Source: Verrucomicrobiales bacterium (GTDB taxonomy: Bacteria; Verrucomicrobiota; Verrucomicrobiia; Limisphaerales; CAIMTB01). Taken from it: a stretch of DNA of 64,000 bases. Location of the stretch: assembly GCA_016795425.1 (NCBI GenBank), contig JAEUHG010000139.1, forward strand, positions 1 through 64,000, in the 5' to 3' direction. Position 1 is the first letter of the stretch. Each line of letters starts with the position of its first letter. Positions 8,680-18,295 of this stretch are shown here, piece after piece. The notes beneath the pieces were generated by a model. That model was not told where the DNA came from, did no database searches, and saw only the letters and a program-made list of their open reading frames with translations. The translations under genes were made by a program, and so were the position numbers.

Positions 8680-11282
8680 TCGTCGTCCTCCTCCTCCTCG
8701 AGTTCGGCGGGGCGCACGAAGCCGGCGCGAACCGGGGCGGGCATGGCGAATTCGGGACCACGCACGGACCGCCAGATGATCTCGTTCAATTGGAGATCAT
8801 CGGCGGCATCCTCTTTGGCGAAATCCATTTGGCCGGAAAGTTCGCTGCCCCACGCGCCGGCCAGGTTCCTTTGAGTGAGATCGACTCGGGCAGGTGCGGC
8901 GATGAAGGGAGAGGTGTCTCGGGACGGACTGAAACAGGAGTGCATCGGCATGGCGGCGGCGTCGAACTGGGTCATGGGCTTCAGGCCGAGAATGAGTTCC
9001 ATCGTGCGCAGCATGCTGCAGGTGGAGAACATCGAGGAATCGACCGTTCCGCGCCGGACGTAGGGGCTGATGACATAGGCGACGGTGCGGTGGGCATCGA
9101 TGTGGTCCGGTCCGTTCTGAGCGTCATCCTCCACCACGAAGACGGCGGTTTGCGGCCAGAACCTGGAGCGGGAGATTCCTTCGATGACGCGTCCGAGCGC
9201 CAGGTCGTTCTCCGCGACGAAGGCGGTCGGGGTGAGCTTGCCCGCGCTGGTTCCGGCGGTGTGGTCGTTGGGGAGGCGGACGATCTGGAGTCGAGGCATC
9301 TCACCTTCGCGTTCGAAGCGGGCGAGTTCGGCAAGAAACCGGTCGGCGCGAGCGAGGTCGCTGTAATCCATGTCGAAACTCCGGAACCAGGGATCGAAGT
9401 GCCCCTGGAGGCTTTTGACGAGGGTGGTGCAGGGCTCGTTGGTTTGGGCGCCGTTGTTGACGAACTCGCCGTAGCTTCGATAGGTGACACCGGCGGCCTT
9501 GGCGCGATCCCAGAGGTAACCGCCGGCGGGTTCGGCGATTTTGAACCGCCCTTCGCTCGGATAGGCGTACTTGCGGTCGCGATTGTGGCCGTAACTCATG
9601 GGCCACATCTTCTCCACGTAATCGGTGGCATAACCGCCGACAGTCCACTCATGGCCATCGGCGCTGACTTCGCTCTCCACATAGAAGTTGTCGAGCAACA
9701 CGAATTCGCGGGCCAGCTTGTGGTGATTGGGAGTGACCTCTTCCGGGAAGAGACAGAGGGTGGGATCCCCGCGGCCTTCGGGCATGTCGCCCAGCACCTG
9801 GTCATAGGTCCGGTTCTCCTTGATGATGTAGATGCAGTATCGCAGCGGCGTTGGTCCGCCGGCCACCTGAGGGATGGGGTGTCCGGGTTCCAGGGTTTTG
9901 GGAGGCTCCGGAGGGCGGCAACGATAGGCGCGATCGGTGTAGCCGCGGAGCGTCGATTCGAGGCGTTCGCGGTCCGCAGGCAGATCAATGATCGACAGGG
10001 AACCGACCATCAAACCACCGATATACTCGCGGACCGTGGCAGGGGCTTCCCGGCCGGGCTGCGGGCCATAGCGATTGGAGCGGGAGGCCAGTCCTTTGCC
10101 GTTCGCCACGAGCAGGTGACGCCCGTCGGGAGTCAGTCGGACCGACGTGGGATACCAGCCGACGGGAATGAATCCGAGGGCGCGACTGCGGCCTGGCTGA
10201 GCCACATCGAAGACGGCGATCGCATTGATGTTGGCATTGGCGACGAAGAGGAGGGTTTCGTCGGGACTCAGTGCGAGACTGTTGGGGGTGGATCCGGGAG
10301 GCGAGTTGGGCTGAAGTTCGGCGGTCAGGGTTTCAACCGTTTTCCCCAGGGTCGTGTCGATGACACTGACGGTATTGAGATTGGCATTGGCGACGAACAG
10401 ATGGCGGCCATCGCGCGCCAGAATCATTTCATTGGGGTGATCCTCCGCTGACCATCGCGCCACGCTCTGTCTTCGGTTGAGGTCGATGACCTCAACCGAA
10501 GCCTTGCCCCAGAGGCTGACGTACAGGCGTTGTTTGGCGGGGTCGATCACGCAGGCGTACGGGTAAGGCGCCTCATTGTTCAACGCCTCGAGCAGCGCCC
10601 GCGCGCGTTTGGTGATGGCTTCATCCTCGACGTCGCGCCACGGGTCGTTTTCGCCGGTGGGCGGCGTGGTGGTCCGGTCAGCCAGCCGATACTCGAAAGT
10701 GTTCGTGCCGGTGACGTCGGCGGAATCGAAATCCACCAGGCTCAACGAATGCCCGAGCAGATTGGCCACCCACAGCCCGCGGCCGTCCGGGGTGAGGGCC
10801 AGGCCCGCGGCGATGCCACGGGCCTTTGGATCGCGGAGTTGAAATGGGCGGGGGCCGGATAGCTGGCCGTCGGCAAAGTCGAATCGGTGAACCACCTCCT
10901 TGCCGGCGCCGCTGCAGTACAAGTGGCGTCCGTCGGCATCGAAGGCGAGTCCATAGAATGCCTCCTCGACGGTGACTCGCGAAACGACCTGGGCGGCTTT
11001 GACGTCGACGACGATGATCTCATGCGTCCCGTAGCCGCAGTGCAGGACCGCGGCGTGACGTCCCGAAGGGTGCACCGCGATGTTGACCGGGAAATCTCCG
11101 AGCCTGACCTGCTTGCCGACGGGGTCCAGGGACCATTGGTTCGGCAGGAGCACGGTTCCGTCCTTCCTGGCACCCGGCCAGCGGTCGTCGTCGGCATTCG
11201 CGGCGCTGGGTTGTGGGCGAGGGGAGGCGCAACCGCCCAGCATCACCAGAAGCGCCGCGAGGTATCGGGCCGGTAGATTCAT
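8676..11282 (-). CDS. Beta-propeller/phosphoesterase lipoprotein (YncE plus PF04185-like)
   Basis: 868 residues. The start at 11282 gives a lipoprotein signal (LLVMLGGC) with Cys near residue 17. Residues about 40-470 hold repeated blades of the YVTN/YncE type (for example NSLALSPDETLLFVAN and HLLVANGKGLASR). The C-terminal part begins at IYIIKENRTYDQVLGDMPEG, the entry motif of the PF04185 phosphoesterase/acid phosphatase family, and includes GHEWTVGGYATDYVEK and VFVVEDDAQNGPDHIDAHR, likely metal-ligand segments. It ends in an acidic EEEEDDD tail. This two-domain form is widespread in soil Acidobacteria and Verrucomicrobia; the substrate is unknown. The opposite-strand 594-codon open frame is a shadow. 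Confidence 0.9.
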   Translation of the reverse strand: MNLPARYLAALLVMLGGCASPRPQPSAANADDDRWPGARKDGTVLLPNQWSLDPVGKQVRLGDFPVNIAVHPSGRHAAVLHCGYGTHEIIVVDVKAAQVVSRVTVEEAFYGLAFDADGRHLYCSGAGKEVVHRFDFADGQLSGPRPFQLRDPKARGIAAGLALTPDGRGLWVANLLGHSLSLVDFDSADVTGTNTFEYRLADRTTTPPTGENDPWRDVEDEAITKRARALLEALNNEAPYPYACVIDPAKQRLYVSLWGKASVEVIDLNRRQSVARWSAEDHPNEMILARDGRHLFVANANLNTVSVIDTTLGKTVETLTAELQPNSPPGSTPNSLALSPDETLLFVANANINAIAVFDVAQPGRSRALGFIPVGWYPTSVRLTPDGRHLLVANGKGLASRSNRYGPQPGREAPATVREYIGGLMVGSLSIIDLPADRERLESTLRGYTDRAYRCRPPEPPKTLEPGHPIPQVAGGPTPLRYCIYIIKENRTYDQVLGDMPEGRGDPTLCLFPEEVTPNHHKLAREFVLLDNFYVESEVSADGHEWTVGGYATDYVEKMWPMSYGHNRDRKYAYPSEGRFKIAEPAGGYLWDRAKAAGVTYRSYGEFVNNGAQTNEPCTTLVKSLQGHFDPWFRSFDMDYSDLARADRFLAELARFEREGEMPRLQIVRLPNDHTAGTSAGKLTPTAFVAENDLALGRVIEGISRSRFWPQTAVFVVEDDAQNGPDHIDAHRTVAYVISPYVRRGTVDSSMFSTCSMLRTMELILGLKPMTQFDAAAMPMHSCFSPSRDTSPFIAAPARVDLTQRNLAGAWGSELSGQMDFAKEDAADDLQLNEIIWRSVRGPEFAMPAPVRAGFVRPAELEEEEDDD

Positions 11283-11378
11283 GCTGCGAGACGATGCGCC
11301 TGGAAGCTGGCGCAGAACAAGCGCCGGGGACACCGTTCCCCAAACGTAACTCGCAACACGCAGGCAGGTTTTCCGGTA

Positions 11379-11474
11379 TCAACCGAGACTGAAAACCAGG
11401 ACCAGAAAGCCCCAGGCGGAGAGCAGGGCAAGAGCGCAGCCACCGAATCGAAGCAGCCAAGGCAATTGAATCAT
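11379..11474 (-). CDS. Possible 31-residue single-helix membrane peptide
   Basis: This minus-strand frame starts ATG at 11474 and stops TGA at 11379. It reads MIQLPWLLRFGG followed by a continuous hydrophobic stretch (ALALLSAWGFLVLVF) to SLG. The composition is that of a one-pass membrane peptide. It lies 96 bp upstream of the phosphoesterase lipoprotein gene on the same strand. The upstream GGGG is only a weak ribosome site. No family recognised; it could be chance. Confidence 0.3.
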   Translation of the reverse strand: MIQLPWLLRFGGCALALLSAWGFLVLVFSLG

Positions 11475-11828
11475 GGCCCCAGCTTAGAGGGGGTGCATGG
11501 ACATTGGCGGTCCATGCGGGCGGGAATTTTCAGCGTGACCCCATTCGGGGCGCATCTCCGAGTTGTCGGGGCGATTTCCGTTGAAATAGCGGGAGAGGAC
11601 TCCCGCACTCCACGACGACCAGCGTTGGCCTGCCCCCGGGGTGCGGACTGGCGCGAAGCGTCTTGGACTGCGCGCAGTCCCCTGCCGCTTTCCCAGCACG
11701 GCGATTCCCGGCCGGAACGGTGGTGCCGCCCACTCGACCACTCGGAGATCCGCCCCCCCAGGGCGCACCGGCCGCCCGTGGAAAAACCTTATTGCCGCAG
11801 GCGCGCGGCGGCGGGACCATTGCTGAGC
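11475..11828. other. Intergenic stretch occupied mainly by a MITE-like repeat
   Basis: No convincing gene. The first 70 bp are unremarkable. 11548-11760 is the repeat described separately. The last 70 bp lead into the ligase-like gene. Open frames running through it on both strands come from the repeat and not from a coding region. Confidence 0.6.
11548..11760 (+). repeat. MITE-like dispersed repeat, copy 1
   Basis: About 213 bp, with near-identical sequence at 39413-39619 in the same orientation. The ends are terminal inverted repeats: GGGCGCATCTCCGAGTTGTC at the left and its complement with two changes at the right. Inside are perfect hairpins such as GCGGGAG-AGGA-CTCCCGC. There is no open frame shared with a transposase. 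The copy ends about 70 bp before the ATG at 11829. Flanking direct repeats are unclear here (CCCCA at both sides). Confidence 0.75.
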
Positions 11829-13376
11829 ATGTTTCGTGAACTTGGGCTCCCGGCATGGGTGGCCATTTATTTGGTGGCCATTCCATTGGCCATCATCGTC
11901 GGGGTCAGCGTTGCCGACCCCGCCTCGCCGACGAGTCTTCTCGTATTGGCCATGATCATCGGCGTGGGCCTGCTTCCGCTGGCCATGCGGTATTATCATG
12001 AGTCGCTCATTCTCTGCTGGAACTCCGCCCTGGTCGTCTTCTTCCTGCCTGGCCGGCCCACCATCGCCATGGTGCTGACCGGCATCACCCTTGGCATGGC
12101 GGTGGTCAAACGTGCCATGCTGCGCCAACCGATCTCCATTCCCGCACGCACCATCGCCGCCCCCCTGATCATCATTGGCCTCGTCGTCTTTGCCACTGCC
12201 CTCCTGACGGGCGGTATTGGCGGTCGCGCCCTTGGTGGTGACATGTGGGGTGCCCGACGCTACGCCGGCGTTTTTGTCGGTGTCTTCGGGTTCTTCGCGC
12301 TCAGCTCCATGCCCATTCCCCAGCACAAAGCCATGCTGCTGGCCGGATTGTTTACGCTCTCCGGAACCACCGCCGCCGCCAGCGATCTCGCCTACGCTCT
12401 CGACTGGAATTACCTGTTTCTTCTGTTCTCCACCGAACTGGCATTCCTCCAGGCCGCCGGCGATCAGATCGTCGGGTCGTTTGTCCGGTTCACCGGTGTC
12501 TGTTGGGCCGCCTGGGCCGTGTTCAACTTCATGCTCATGCGGTACGGCCTCCGCGGTCTCATCGATTTCAGCCGGCCCTGGCGCTTCCTTTTCGCCGCCG
12601 CGGCGCTCTTCGGAACTCTCATGGGCGGCTACCGCTCCTACATCATTCTGACCGCCCTGCTCTGCGGCAGCCTCTTCTTCCTGGAGGGCCTGCACCGAAC
12701 CAAGGTGCCTTTGATTGCTCTCGTCTGTCTTGCCCTCGGCTCCGCCCTGATCCTGCCCAATACCCGCTTGCTGCCCCTCGCCGTCCAACGCTCCCTGAGC
12801 GTGCTCCCGTTCCTGGACGTTGATCCGGTCGCCCGCCGCGACGCCCAGGGCACGCTCGATTGGCGTCTGGAGATGTGGAAGACCGTTCTGCCCGAAGTAC
12901 CCAGGTACCTGCTGCTCGGAAAGGGCTTCGCCTATAGCGGCACCGACTATTACCTCACCCAGGAAGCCGTGCGCCGCGGCATGATCTACAAGTCCTACGA
13001 GGACGCCATCATCAGCGGCAACTACCACAACGGCATCCTCACCGTCATCATTCCCTTCGGGATCTGGGGAACCGTCGCCTTCGGCTGGTTCTGCATCGCC
13101 TCCGTCTGGGCGTTGCTCCGAAATTACCGATACGGAGACCCCTCCCTTGCCGGCATCAACCGGTTCATGCTCGCCTCCTTCCTGACTCGTCTGGTCTTTT
13201 ACCTGACGGTCTATGGGCAGTTCGACCTCGACCTCCAGAGCTTCGTCGGCCTGGTCGGTATGAGCGTCGCGCTGAACGCCGGCATCCGTGGCCCGGTCCG
13301 CGCCGACCAACGCGCCTCGCGAAGCCGCCCATCGGCATCCAGCGAACCCGGTATGCCGCAACCCGCTACCGCCTGA
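11829..13376 (+). CDS. O-antigen ligase/polymerase-like membrane protein
   Basis: 515 residues with 11-13 predicted hydrophobic helices and a large loop before the last ones. That loop holds WRLEMWKTVLPEVPRYLLLGKGFAY and later NYHNGILTVIIPFGIWG, which match the conserved Arg and His-Asn region of the WaaL/Wzy O-antigen ligase superfamily. The ATG at 11829 is chosen because everything upstream is repeat sequence. The C-terminal 40 residues are Ser/Arg-rich and cytoplasmic. With the glycosyltransferases that follow it probably builds or exports a surface polysaccharide. Ligase versus polymerase cannot be separated by sequence. Confidence 0.75.
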   Translation: MFRELGLPAWVAIYLVAIPLAIIVGVSVADPASPTSLLVLAMIIGVGLLPLAMRYYHESLILCWNSALVVFFLPGRPTIAMVLTGITLGMAVVKRAMLRQPISIPARTIAAPLIIIGLVVFATALLTGGIGGRALGGDMWGARRYAGVFVGVFGFFALSSMPIPQHKAMLLAGLFTLSGTTAAASDLAYALDWNYLFLLFSTELAFLQAAGDQIVGSFVRFTGVCWAAWAVFNFMLMRYGLRGLIDFSRPWRFLFAAAALFGTLMGGYRSYIILTALLCGSLFFLEGLHRTKVPLIALVCLALGSALILPNTRLLPLAVQRSLSVLPFLDVDPVARRDAQGTLDWRLEMWKTVLPEVPRYLLLGKGFAYSGTDYYLTQEAVRRGMIYKSYEDAIISGNYHNGILTVIIPFGIWGTVAFGWFCIASVWALLRNYRYGDPSLAGINRFMLASFLTRLVFYLTVYGQFDLDLQSFVGLVGMSVALNAGIRGPVRADQRASRSRPSASSEPGMPQPATA

Positions 13377-13415
13377 CGCCGGGCGGCCGTCCGCCGCGGA
13401 CACTGTCCCTTACCC

Positions 13416-14537
13416 GTGCGGGTCCTGATTCTTCATGGCGAGTGCCTGGGCTGCGCTGGCGCTCAACGCGTCCTCGGCTTCTTTCTCGAGGGCCTCGACC
13501 CCTCGCGCCACGACGTCACCGTCGCCCACGCCCCGAACACCAAGCTCGAGCGCCTCTTTCCCGCCACTACCAGGAAGATCCTCATCCCCGGCAACCAGAA
13601 GTTCAGCCTGCCCGGCTTTCTGCGCCAATTCCTGGCAGTTCGCCGACTCGTCGTTCGCCAAGGCTTCGATGTCCTCCACGGATGGACCGCACGGGACTGG
13701 GAACTCACCGCCGCGGTCGGCAAGACGTCGTGGCGCCCGGCCATCGGATCCCTTCATGAACACCCGCACGCCGGCCACATCGGCCGCAGTCGCCGCCGGC
13801 TGATGAAAGCCTCCGCACGCCTGGGTTTGGACGAAGTCCTCTGCGTCTCCCAGGCAGTGGCATCAGGATGCGGGACCGTCGGATATGTTCCGGAACGACT
13901 CTCCGTCGTTCACAACGGCATCCCTTCGCGTCAGCCGGCCCCGCCTCCGCCATCCCCTTCCGAAGCAGTGAACTTCGGCTACCTCGGATTGCTCGATGAA
14001 TCCAAGGGACTGTCGGTCCTCATGGAGCTCTGCGACGCCCTTCACCAAGGCGCACCCGGTCGATGGCAACTGAAGCTGGCGGGAGGAACGCTCGACACCG
14101 CCGGCGATCGCTACGTCGCCAAGCTCCGTGAAACCTTCGGATCGCGCCCTTGGTGGCCAAACCTCGAATGGCTCGGCTGGGTGAATCCTGTGGCCGGATT
14201 CCTGGAGTCCATCGACCTGCTGATCATGCCTTCGACCTCCTTCGACGCTTTTCCGACGGTGCTCCTGGAGGCCGCGGAAGCCTCGCGCCCCGTGTTTGCA
14301 CATCGCATCGGTGGGGTTGCCGAAATCGTCATCGACGGCCGTACCGGCTGGCTCTTTGATCGCGATCGATTGACGGAAGCCAAGCAGTCGCTCGTCGAAC
14401 TGGCCCTTCATCCTTTGGAACTCACCAAGGCCGGTGCGCAAGCGGCCGTCCATGTCCGTGAAACCTTTACCGTCGCCAAGATGGTGGAGGGATACTTCCG
14501 GCGGTATTATCTGCATTCCCCGGCGCACCCCGCCTGA
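13416..14537 (+). CDS. Glycosyltransferase family 4
   Basis: 373 residues with GTG as start (MRVLILHGE). The Rossmann N-domain has a GCAGAQRVL acceptor-side loop. The C-domain has LDESKGLSVLMELCDAL and the nucleotide-sugar motif FPTVLLEAAEASRPVFAHRIGGVAEIV with the E-x7-E-like pattern of GT-B retaining enzymes. Predicted cytoplasmic transferase of the surface-polysaccharide locus. Donor and acceptor are unknown. Confidence 0.88.
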   Translation: MRVLILHGECLGCAGAQRVLGFFLEGLDPSRHDVTVAHAPNTKLERLFPATTRKILIPGNQKFSLPGFLRQFLAVRRLVVRQGFDVLHGWTARDWELTAAVGKTSWRPAIGSLHEHPHAGHIGRSRRRLMKASARLGLDEVLCVSQAVASGCGTVGYVPERLSVVHNGIPSRQPAPPPPSPSEAVNFGYLGLLDESKGLSVLMELCDALHQGAPGRWQLKLAGGTLDTAGDRYVAKLRETFGSRPWWPNLEWLGWVNPVAGFLESIDLLIMPSTSFDAFPTVLLEAAEASRPVFAHRIGGVAEIVIDGRTGWLFDRDRLTEAKQSLVELALHPLELTKAGAQAAVHVRETFTVAKMVEGYFRRYYLHSPAHPA

Positions 14538-14560
14538 ACGCCCCCCTCGCCCACCACGTC

Positions 14561-15631
14561 ATGCGCGTCGCCGTAGACACGAATCCGCTCTATACCACGC
14601 GCGCGGGCGTCGCCCGTTACGTGCGCGGCCTCCTCGACGGGCTTCGCGCCGAAGGCAACGCCGCCGATTGGGATCTGCATCCGTTCGCCTGGGAGGTCGA
14701 GAATTTTGGATTTCGCCAACCCATGCGCGCCTGGCGCACCTTCTACCGCGAATTCCTCTGGGCGGGATGGGTGGCTCCCCGGCGCCTGCGGTCGCATGGC
14801 GTTCAACTGCTGCATAGCACCGGAGCCCCCCTGCTCGACACGCCTCGGGGCGTCCGCCATGTCGTCACGGTGCACGATATCGGTTTTTTCAAATTCCCCG
14901 AACGCTTTCGTCCCTGGCACCGCCGCATGGCCGTCCGTTCACTCGAACGCGCCCGCCGTGCCGACCGCGTCATCTGTATCAGCCAGTTCACGGCTGATGA
15001 ACTCGTCCATCGCGCCGGCTTTTCGCGGGATCAATTGCGCGTGGTTCACAACGGTTGCACCCTCGGCCCGGACTCACCGGAAACCCCGCTCGTTCATCCG
15101 GCGCTGCCGGAGGATTTCTTCCTTTTTGTCGGATCCCTGGAGCCCGGCAAGAATCTCTCGTTGATGCGAGCCATGTACGATCTGGCGGCAAGGAACGGCG
15201 TCAACCTGCCGCACCTCGCCATCGTCGGCGCGCGATTCGAAGGCTTGGCGAAAGAGGGCCCACCTCCGGTTACCTGGCATTATCTGGGCCATCGTACCGA
15301 CGCGGAACTCGTCTGGCTCTACCGACGCGCCAAGGCCCTGCTCTTCCCGAGCATCTACGAAGGATTCGGCCTTCCGGTCGCCGAAGCGATGAACCTGGGA
15401 TGCCCGGTCATCTGCTCTCCCGTCTCCAGCCTTCCCGAGGTCGCCGGCGACGCCGCCCTCCTGCCGTCCCACCAACCCGCCGACTACCTGCAGGCTGCCC
15501 ACAGGATTCTCCAGGAGCCCGGACTCCGCCAGGAACTCATCCGTCGTGGCCGCCTCCAAGGCGCTCGCTTCACCTGGCGCACCTGCGCTCGAGCCACGCT
15601 GGAAGTCTACCAGGATGTGGGAAATCGCTGA
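14561..15631 (+). CDS. Glycosyltransferase family 4 (mannosyltransferase-like)
   Basis: 356 residues. The start MRVAVDTNPLYTTRAGVARYV has the Gly-rich acceptor loop common in WbpY/MtfB-like mannosyltransferases. The C-domain contains FVGSLEPGKNLSLM and IYEGFGLPVAEAMNLGCPV, the GT4 E-x7-E motif. It lies 23 bp after the previous glycosyltransferase and is convergent with the wecB-like gene. Sugar specificity is inferred only loosely. Confidence 0.88.
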   Translation: MRVAVDTNPLYTTRAGVARYVRGLLDGLRAEGNAADWDLHPFAWEVENFGFRQPMRAWRTFYREFLWAGWVAPRRLRSHGVQLLHSTGAPLLDTPRGVRHVVTVHDIGFFKFPERFRPWHRRMAVRSLERARRADRVICISQFTADELVHRAGFSRDQLRVVHNGCTLGPDSPETPLVHPALPEDFFLFVGSLEPGKNLSLMRAMYDLAARNGVNLPHLAIVGARFEGLAKEGPPPVTWHYLGHRTDAELVWLYRRAKALLFPSIYEGFGLPVAEAMNLGCPVICSPVSSLPEVAGDAALLPSHQPADYLQAAHRILQEPGLRQELIRRGRLQGARFTWRTCARATLEVYQDVGNR

Positions 15632-15691
15632 CCACGCTGGCTTCCTTTGAAGTGGTCGACGCTGCAAAGCCCTCGGCGCCCGCTACCCGGA

Positions 15692-16885
15692 TCAGCGCCC
15701 ACCCAAGAACGCCCGGCACGCGGCGACGATCTTGTCCGCCGCCTTCCCATTCCCGTAGGGATTGCGCGCACCGGCCATGCGCCGATACGCCTTCTCATCG
15801 TCCAGCAACCGGCTGACTTCCTCGACGATGCGACGGCGATTCGTACCCACCAACTTCACCGTGCCGGCCGTCACGCCCTCGGGACGTTCCGTGGTGTCGC
15901 GCATCACCAGCACCGGCTTGCCCAGGCTCGGCGCCTCTTCCTGAATGCCGCCCGAGTCCGTTAGCACCACGTCCGAACGTGCCATCAGGGCCACGAAGGG
16001 TAAGTAGGACAACGGTTCCAAAAGGTGCACGTTGGACCATCGCGCCCGACCACCGTCGGCGCCGCCAAGAATGCGACCGACCGGCTCCCTCACCTTGGGG
16101 TTCAGGTGAACCGGGTAAATGAAATCGACATCGCCATGTCGCTTCGCCAACTCGGCAATCGCCCGGCAGATCTGCTCAAAGCCGTCCCCAAAACTTTCGC
16201 GTCGATGGCCTGTAATCAGTACCCGTCGCCGCCCACGCCCCGCACCGCTGTCGGAGAGGTTCAGCCCCGGAATCGCGGCGCATTCCCGCCGCGCCCGCGG
16301 CAGCACCAATTTCAAAGCGTCGATCACCGGATTGCCCGTCACCCAAATCCGCCGCGCCGGCACCCCTTCGCGCTTCAAATTGTCACGACTCCACGTCGTC
16401 GGGGCGAAGTGCAGCGCCGCCAGCCGCGTCGTCAGCACCCGGTTCGCTTCTTCCGGCCATGGCGCCGACATATCCCATGTCCGCAAGCCGGCCTCGACGT
16501 GCCCGACCGGAACGTGCCGGTAAAAGCAGGCCAGGGTGGCGCAAAAGACCGTGGTGGTGTCGCCCTGTACCAGCACCAGGTCCGGTTCGTCCTCGACCAG
16601 ATATCGGTCCAGCGCCGTCAAGGCCCGCGAACTGAACTCCGCCAGGCTCTGGTCCGCGCGCATTAGATCCAGATCCACATCCGGCCGAATTCCAAACACC
16701 TCCAACACCTGATCCAGCATCTGACGATGTTGCGCCGTCACACAAATGCGGCAGTCCACCGTCGGCTCACGCCGCAACGCCAGAATGACCGGGGCCATCT
16801 TGATGGCTTCAGGTCGGGTCCCAAAAACCACCGTGATCCGGTGCTTGCCCGAAGCTCTTGAATGCGCCTTCGACTTCGCCTTCAT
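15692..16885 (-). CDS. wecB: UDP-N-acetylglucosamine 2-epimerase (non-hydrolysing)
   Basis: 397 residues. It interconverts UDP-GlcNAc and UDP-ManNAc, supplying ManNAc or ManNAcA units for surface polysaccharide. Motifs: GTRPEAIKMAPV near the N-terminus, VQGDTTT, GHVEAGLRTWD, TGHRRESFG and DSGGIQEEAPSLGKPVLVMRDTTERPEG, all diagnostic of WecB/MnaA. The ATG at 16885 overlaps the stop of the upstream glycosyltransferase gene (ATGA), so the two are translationally coupled. Confidence 0.95.
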   Translation of the reverse strand: MKAKSKAHSRASGKHRITVVFGTRPEAIKMAPVILALRREPTVDCRICVTAQHRQMLDQVLEVFGIRPDVDLDLMRADQSLAEFSSRALTALDRYLVEDEPDLVLVQGDTTTVFCATLACFYRHVPVGHVEAGLRTWDMSAPWPEEANRVLTTRLAALHFAPTTWSRDNLKREGVPARRIWVTGNPVIDALKLVLPRARRECAAIPGLNLSDSGAGRGRRRVLITGHRRESFGDGFEQICRAIAELAKRHGDVDFIYPVHLNPKVREPVGRILGGADGGRARWSNVHLLEPLSYLPFVALMARSDVVLTDSGGIQEEAPSLGKPVLVMRDTTERPEGVTAGTVKLVGTNRRRIVEEVSRLLDDEKAYRRMAGARNPYGNGKAADKIVAACRAFLGGR

Positions 16886-18096
16886 GTTGTCCTGGCGGAT
16901 ATCCGCCCTTCCCTTCCGTAGAACGCCTCCACCCGATCCACGATACTCGACCACGAATACTCCCGGTCGACCTTGGCCCGGCCCCGCAACCCCATGGTCC
17001 GCGCCAGATCCGGCTTCTCGAGCAGTTCCACCAACCGCGCCGACAGGGCGTCGGCGTCCTGATCCACCAGGAACCCATCCACGCCGTCCTCAATCGTCAG
17101 AAAGGGGATGCGGCAACCGATGACCGGCTTGCTCATGGCCCAGGCTTCGATGTACACGCCGCCGATGCCCTCCTGCCGCGACGGCAAGGCGAAGACGTCC
17201 GCCGCCGCCAGGGCGGACGCCTTCAGTGGATCCAGTACCTGAACGCGCGGTATATCGATGATGCGTGGGTCCCGGAGACTTCCGATTTGTCGTTCGCTGT
17301 CGTTGTAGTGCGGCCCAATGAACACAAAACTCGTCTCGGGCAGGCGCTTCCAAACCTTCGGCGCCGCCGCGAGAAGCACATCAAAGCCCTTGTACGGCAG
17401 CTTCTGGCCCAAAAAGAGCACCATGTGCTTCCGTATCCCATACCGGGCTCTGAATTCCTCCGCATTCCAGGTCTGCGAAAGCAACGGGCCCACTCCGATC
17501 TGACAGATTCGCTCCCGCGCCACTCCCAGGCGCTCCATCTCTTCCGCCTCCGCCTTGGTAAAAACAAACACACCATCCGACCGCCGCAGCAGCCGATAGA
17601 AATGCCGCATCACCAGCCCGCCCAAGCGGGTTTGCATGCGCGGACTGTAGTTCGGCGTGATGTGAAATCGTGCCCCCCGCCTCCGGGCCAGGTAGTACGA
17701 TGCCCAGGAGAAGTGCTCCCTCCCGATGCGAATATTGTGGACGATGTCTGCCCCGGGGACCAAAGCACCGAATCGTGCCGCAAAATAACGGCTCATCGGA
17801 GCATACCCGACCTCGGGCGCCGCAAAACAGAAGGGCACCAGCGGCGCCATCCACAAGCGGGCGATCCACGACGGTTGCACCCGGTGCACGCGGATGCCTT
17901 CGACGTCGTAGGTCTCATTCTCCCATGGAGCCAGAATCGTCGAATCCAGGAGGTACCGGTTGCGTTGGTCTTTCCACTGCGCCAACGCCGTCACGGTGTG
18001 TCCGCGCTCATGCAACATCCGGCCGATGGTAAACCAGTGCAACTGCGCCCCACCAACGCTGGGGTAATACGCTGTCGCTGTATGAATGATCCGCAT
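16882..18096 (-). CDS. Glycosyltransferase family 4
   Basis: 404 residues. The start MRIIHTATAYYPSVGGAQ is the usual GT4 N-terminus, with the acceptor-side GGAQLH loop. The C-domain has LFLGQKLPYKGFDVLLAA and FALPSRQEGIGGVYIEAWAMSKPVIG, the E-x7-E region. The ATG at 18096 is chosen over the longer open frame for this N-terminus. It is the first gene of a two-gene minus-strand unit with wecB, so it may use a ManNAc-derived donor (inference). Confidence 0.88.
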   Translation of the reverse strand: MRIIHTATAYYPSVGGAQLHWFTIGRMLHERGHTVTALAQWKDQRNRYLLDSTILAPWENETYDVEGIRVHRVQPSWIARLWMAPLVPFCFAAPEVGYAPMSRYFAARFGALVPGADIVHNIRIGREHFSWASYYLARRRGARFHITPNYSPRMQTRLGGLVMRHFYRLLRRSDGVFVFTKAEAEEMERLGVARERICQIGVGPLLSQTWNAEEFRARYGIRKHMVLFLGQKLPYKGFDVLLAAAPKVWKRLPETSFVFIGPHYNDSERQIGSLRDPRIIDIPRVQVLDPLKASALAAADVFALPSRQEGIGGVYIEAWAMSKPVIGCRIPFLTIEDGVDGFLVDQDADALSARLVELLEKPDLARTMGLRGRAKVDREYSWSSIVDRVEAFYGREGRISARTT

Positions 18097-18295
18097 CGCG
18101 CCGAACTCTTGAACGTGATCGCCATTCCACGGGCCGGTCCATGGACCTTCCCTCGACCGCTCGTGGAGGGCGGACCATACGGGCGCGGCCCTGTCACGGA
18201 CAAGACGCCGGTGCAACCCGTCGTCGGCGCCGCGACGATCCCGGTCCCAATACCCCCTTTCGCCGCCTTTCGTCCTGCCTTATCGTTCGCCCCTC

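Noticed and set aside
8667-10451. 594-codon plus-strand open frame opposite the phosphoesterase gene
   Set aside because: No domain, Gly/Asp-rich composition typical of an antisense frame in GC-rich DNA; the minus-strand protein has clear family motifs.
11484-13403. 639-codon minus-strand frame opposite the O-antigen-ligase-like gene
   Set aside because: Strongly charged low-complexity translation; the plus-strand protein has consistent membrane helices.
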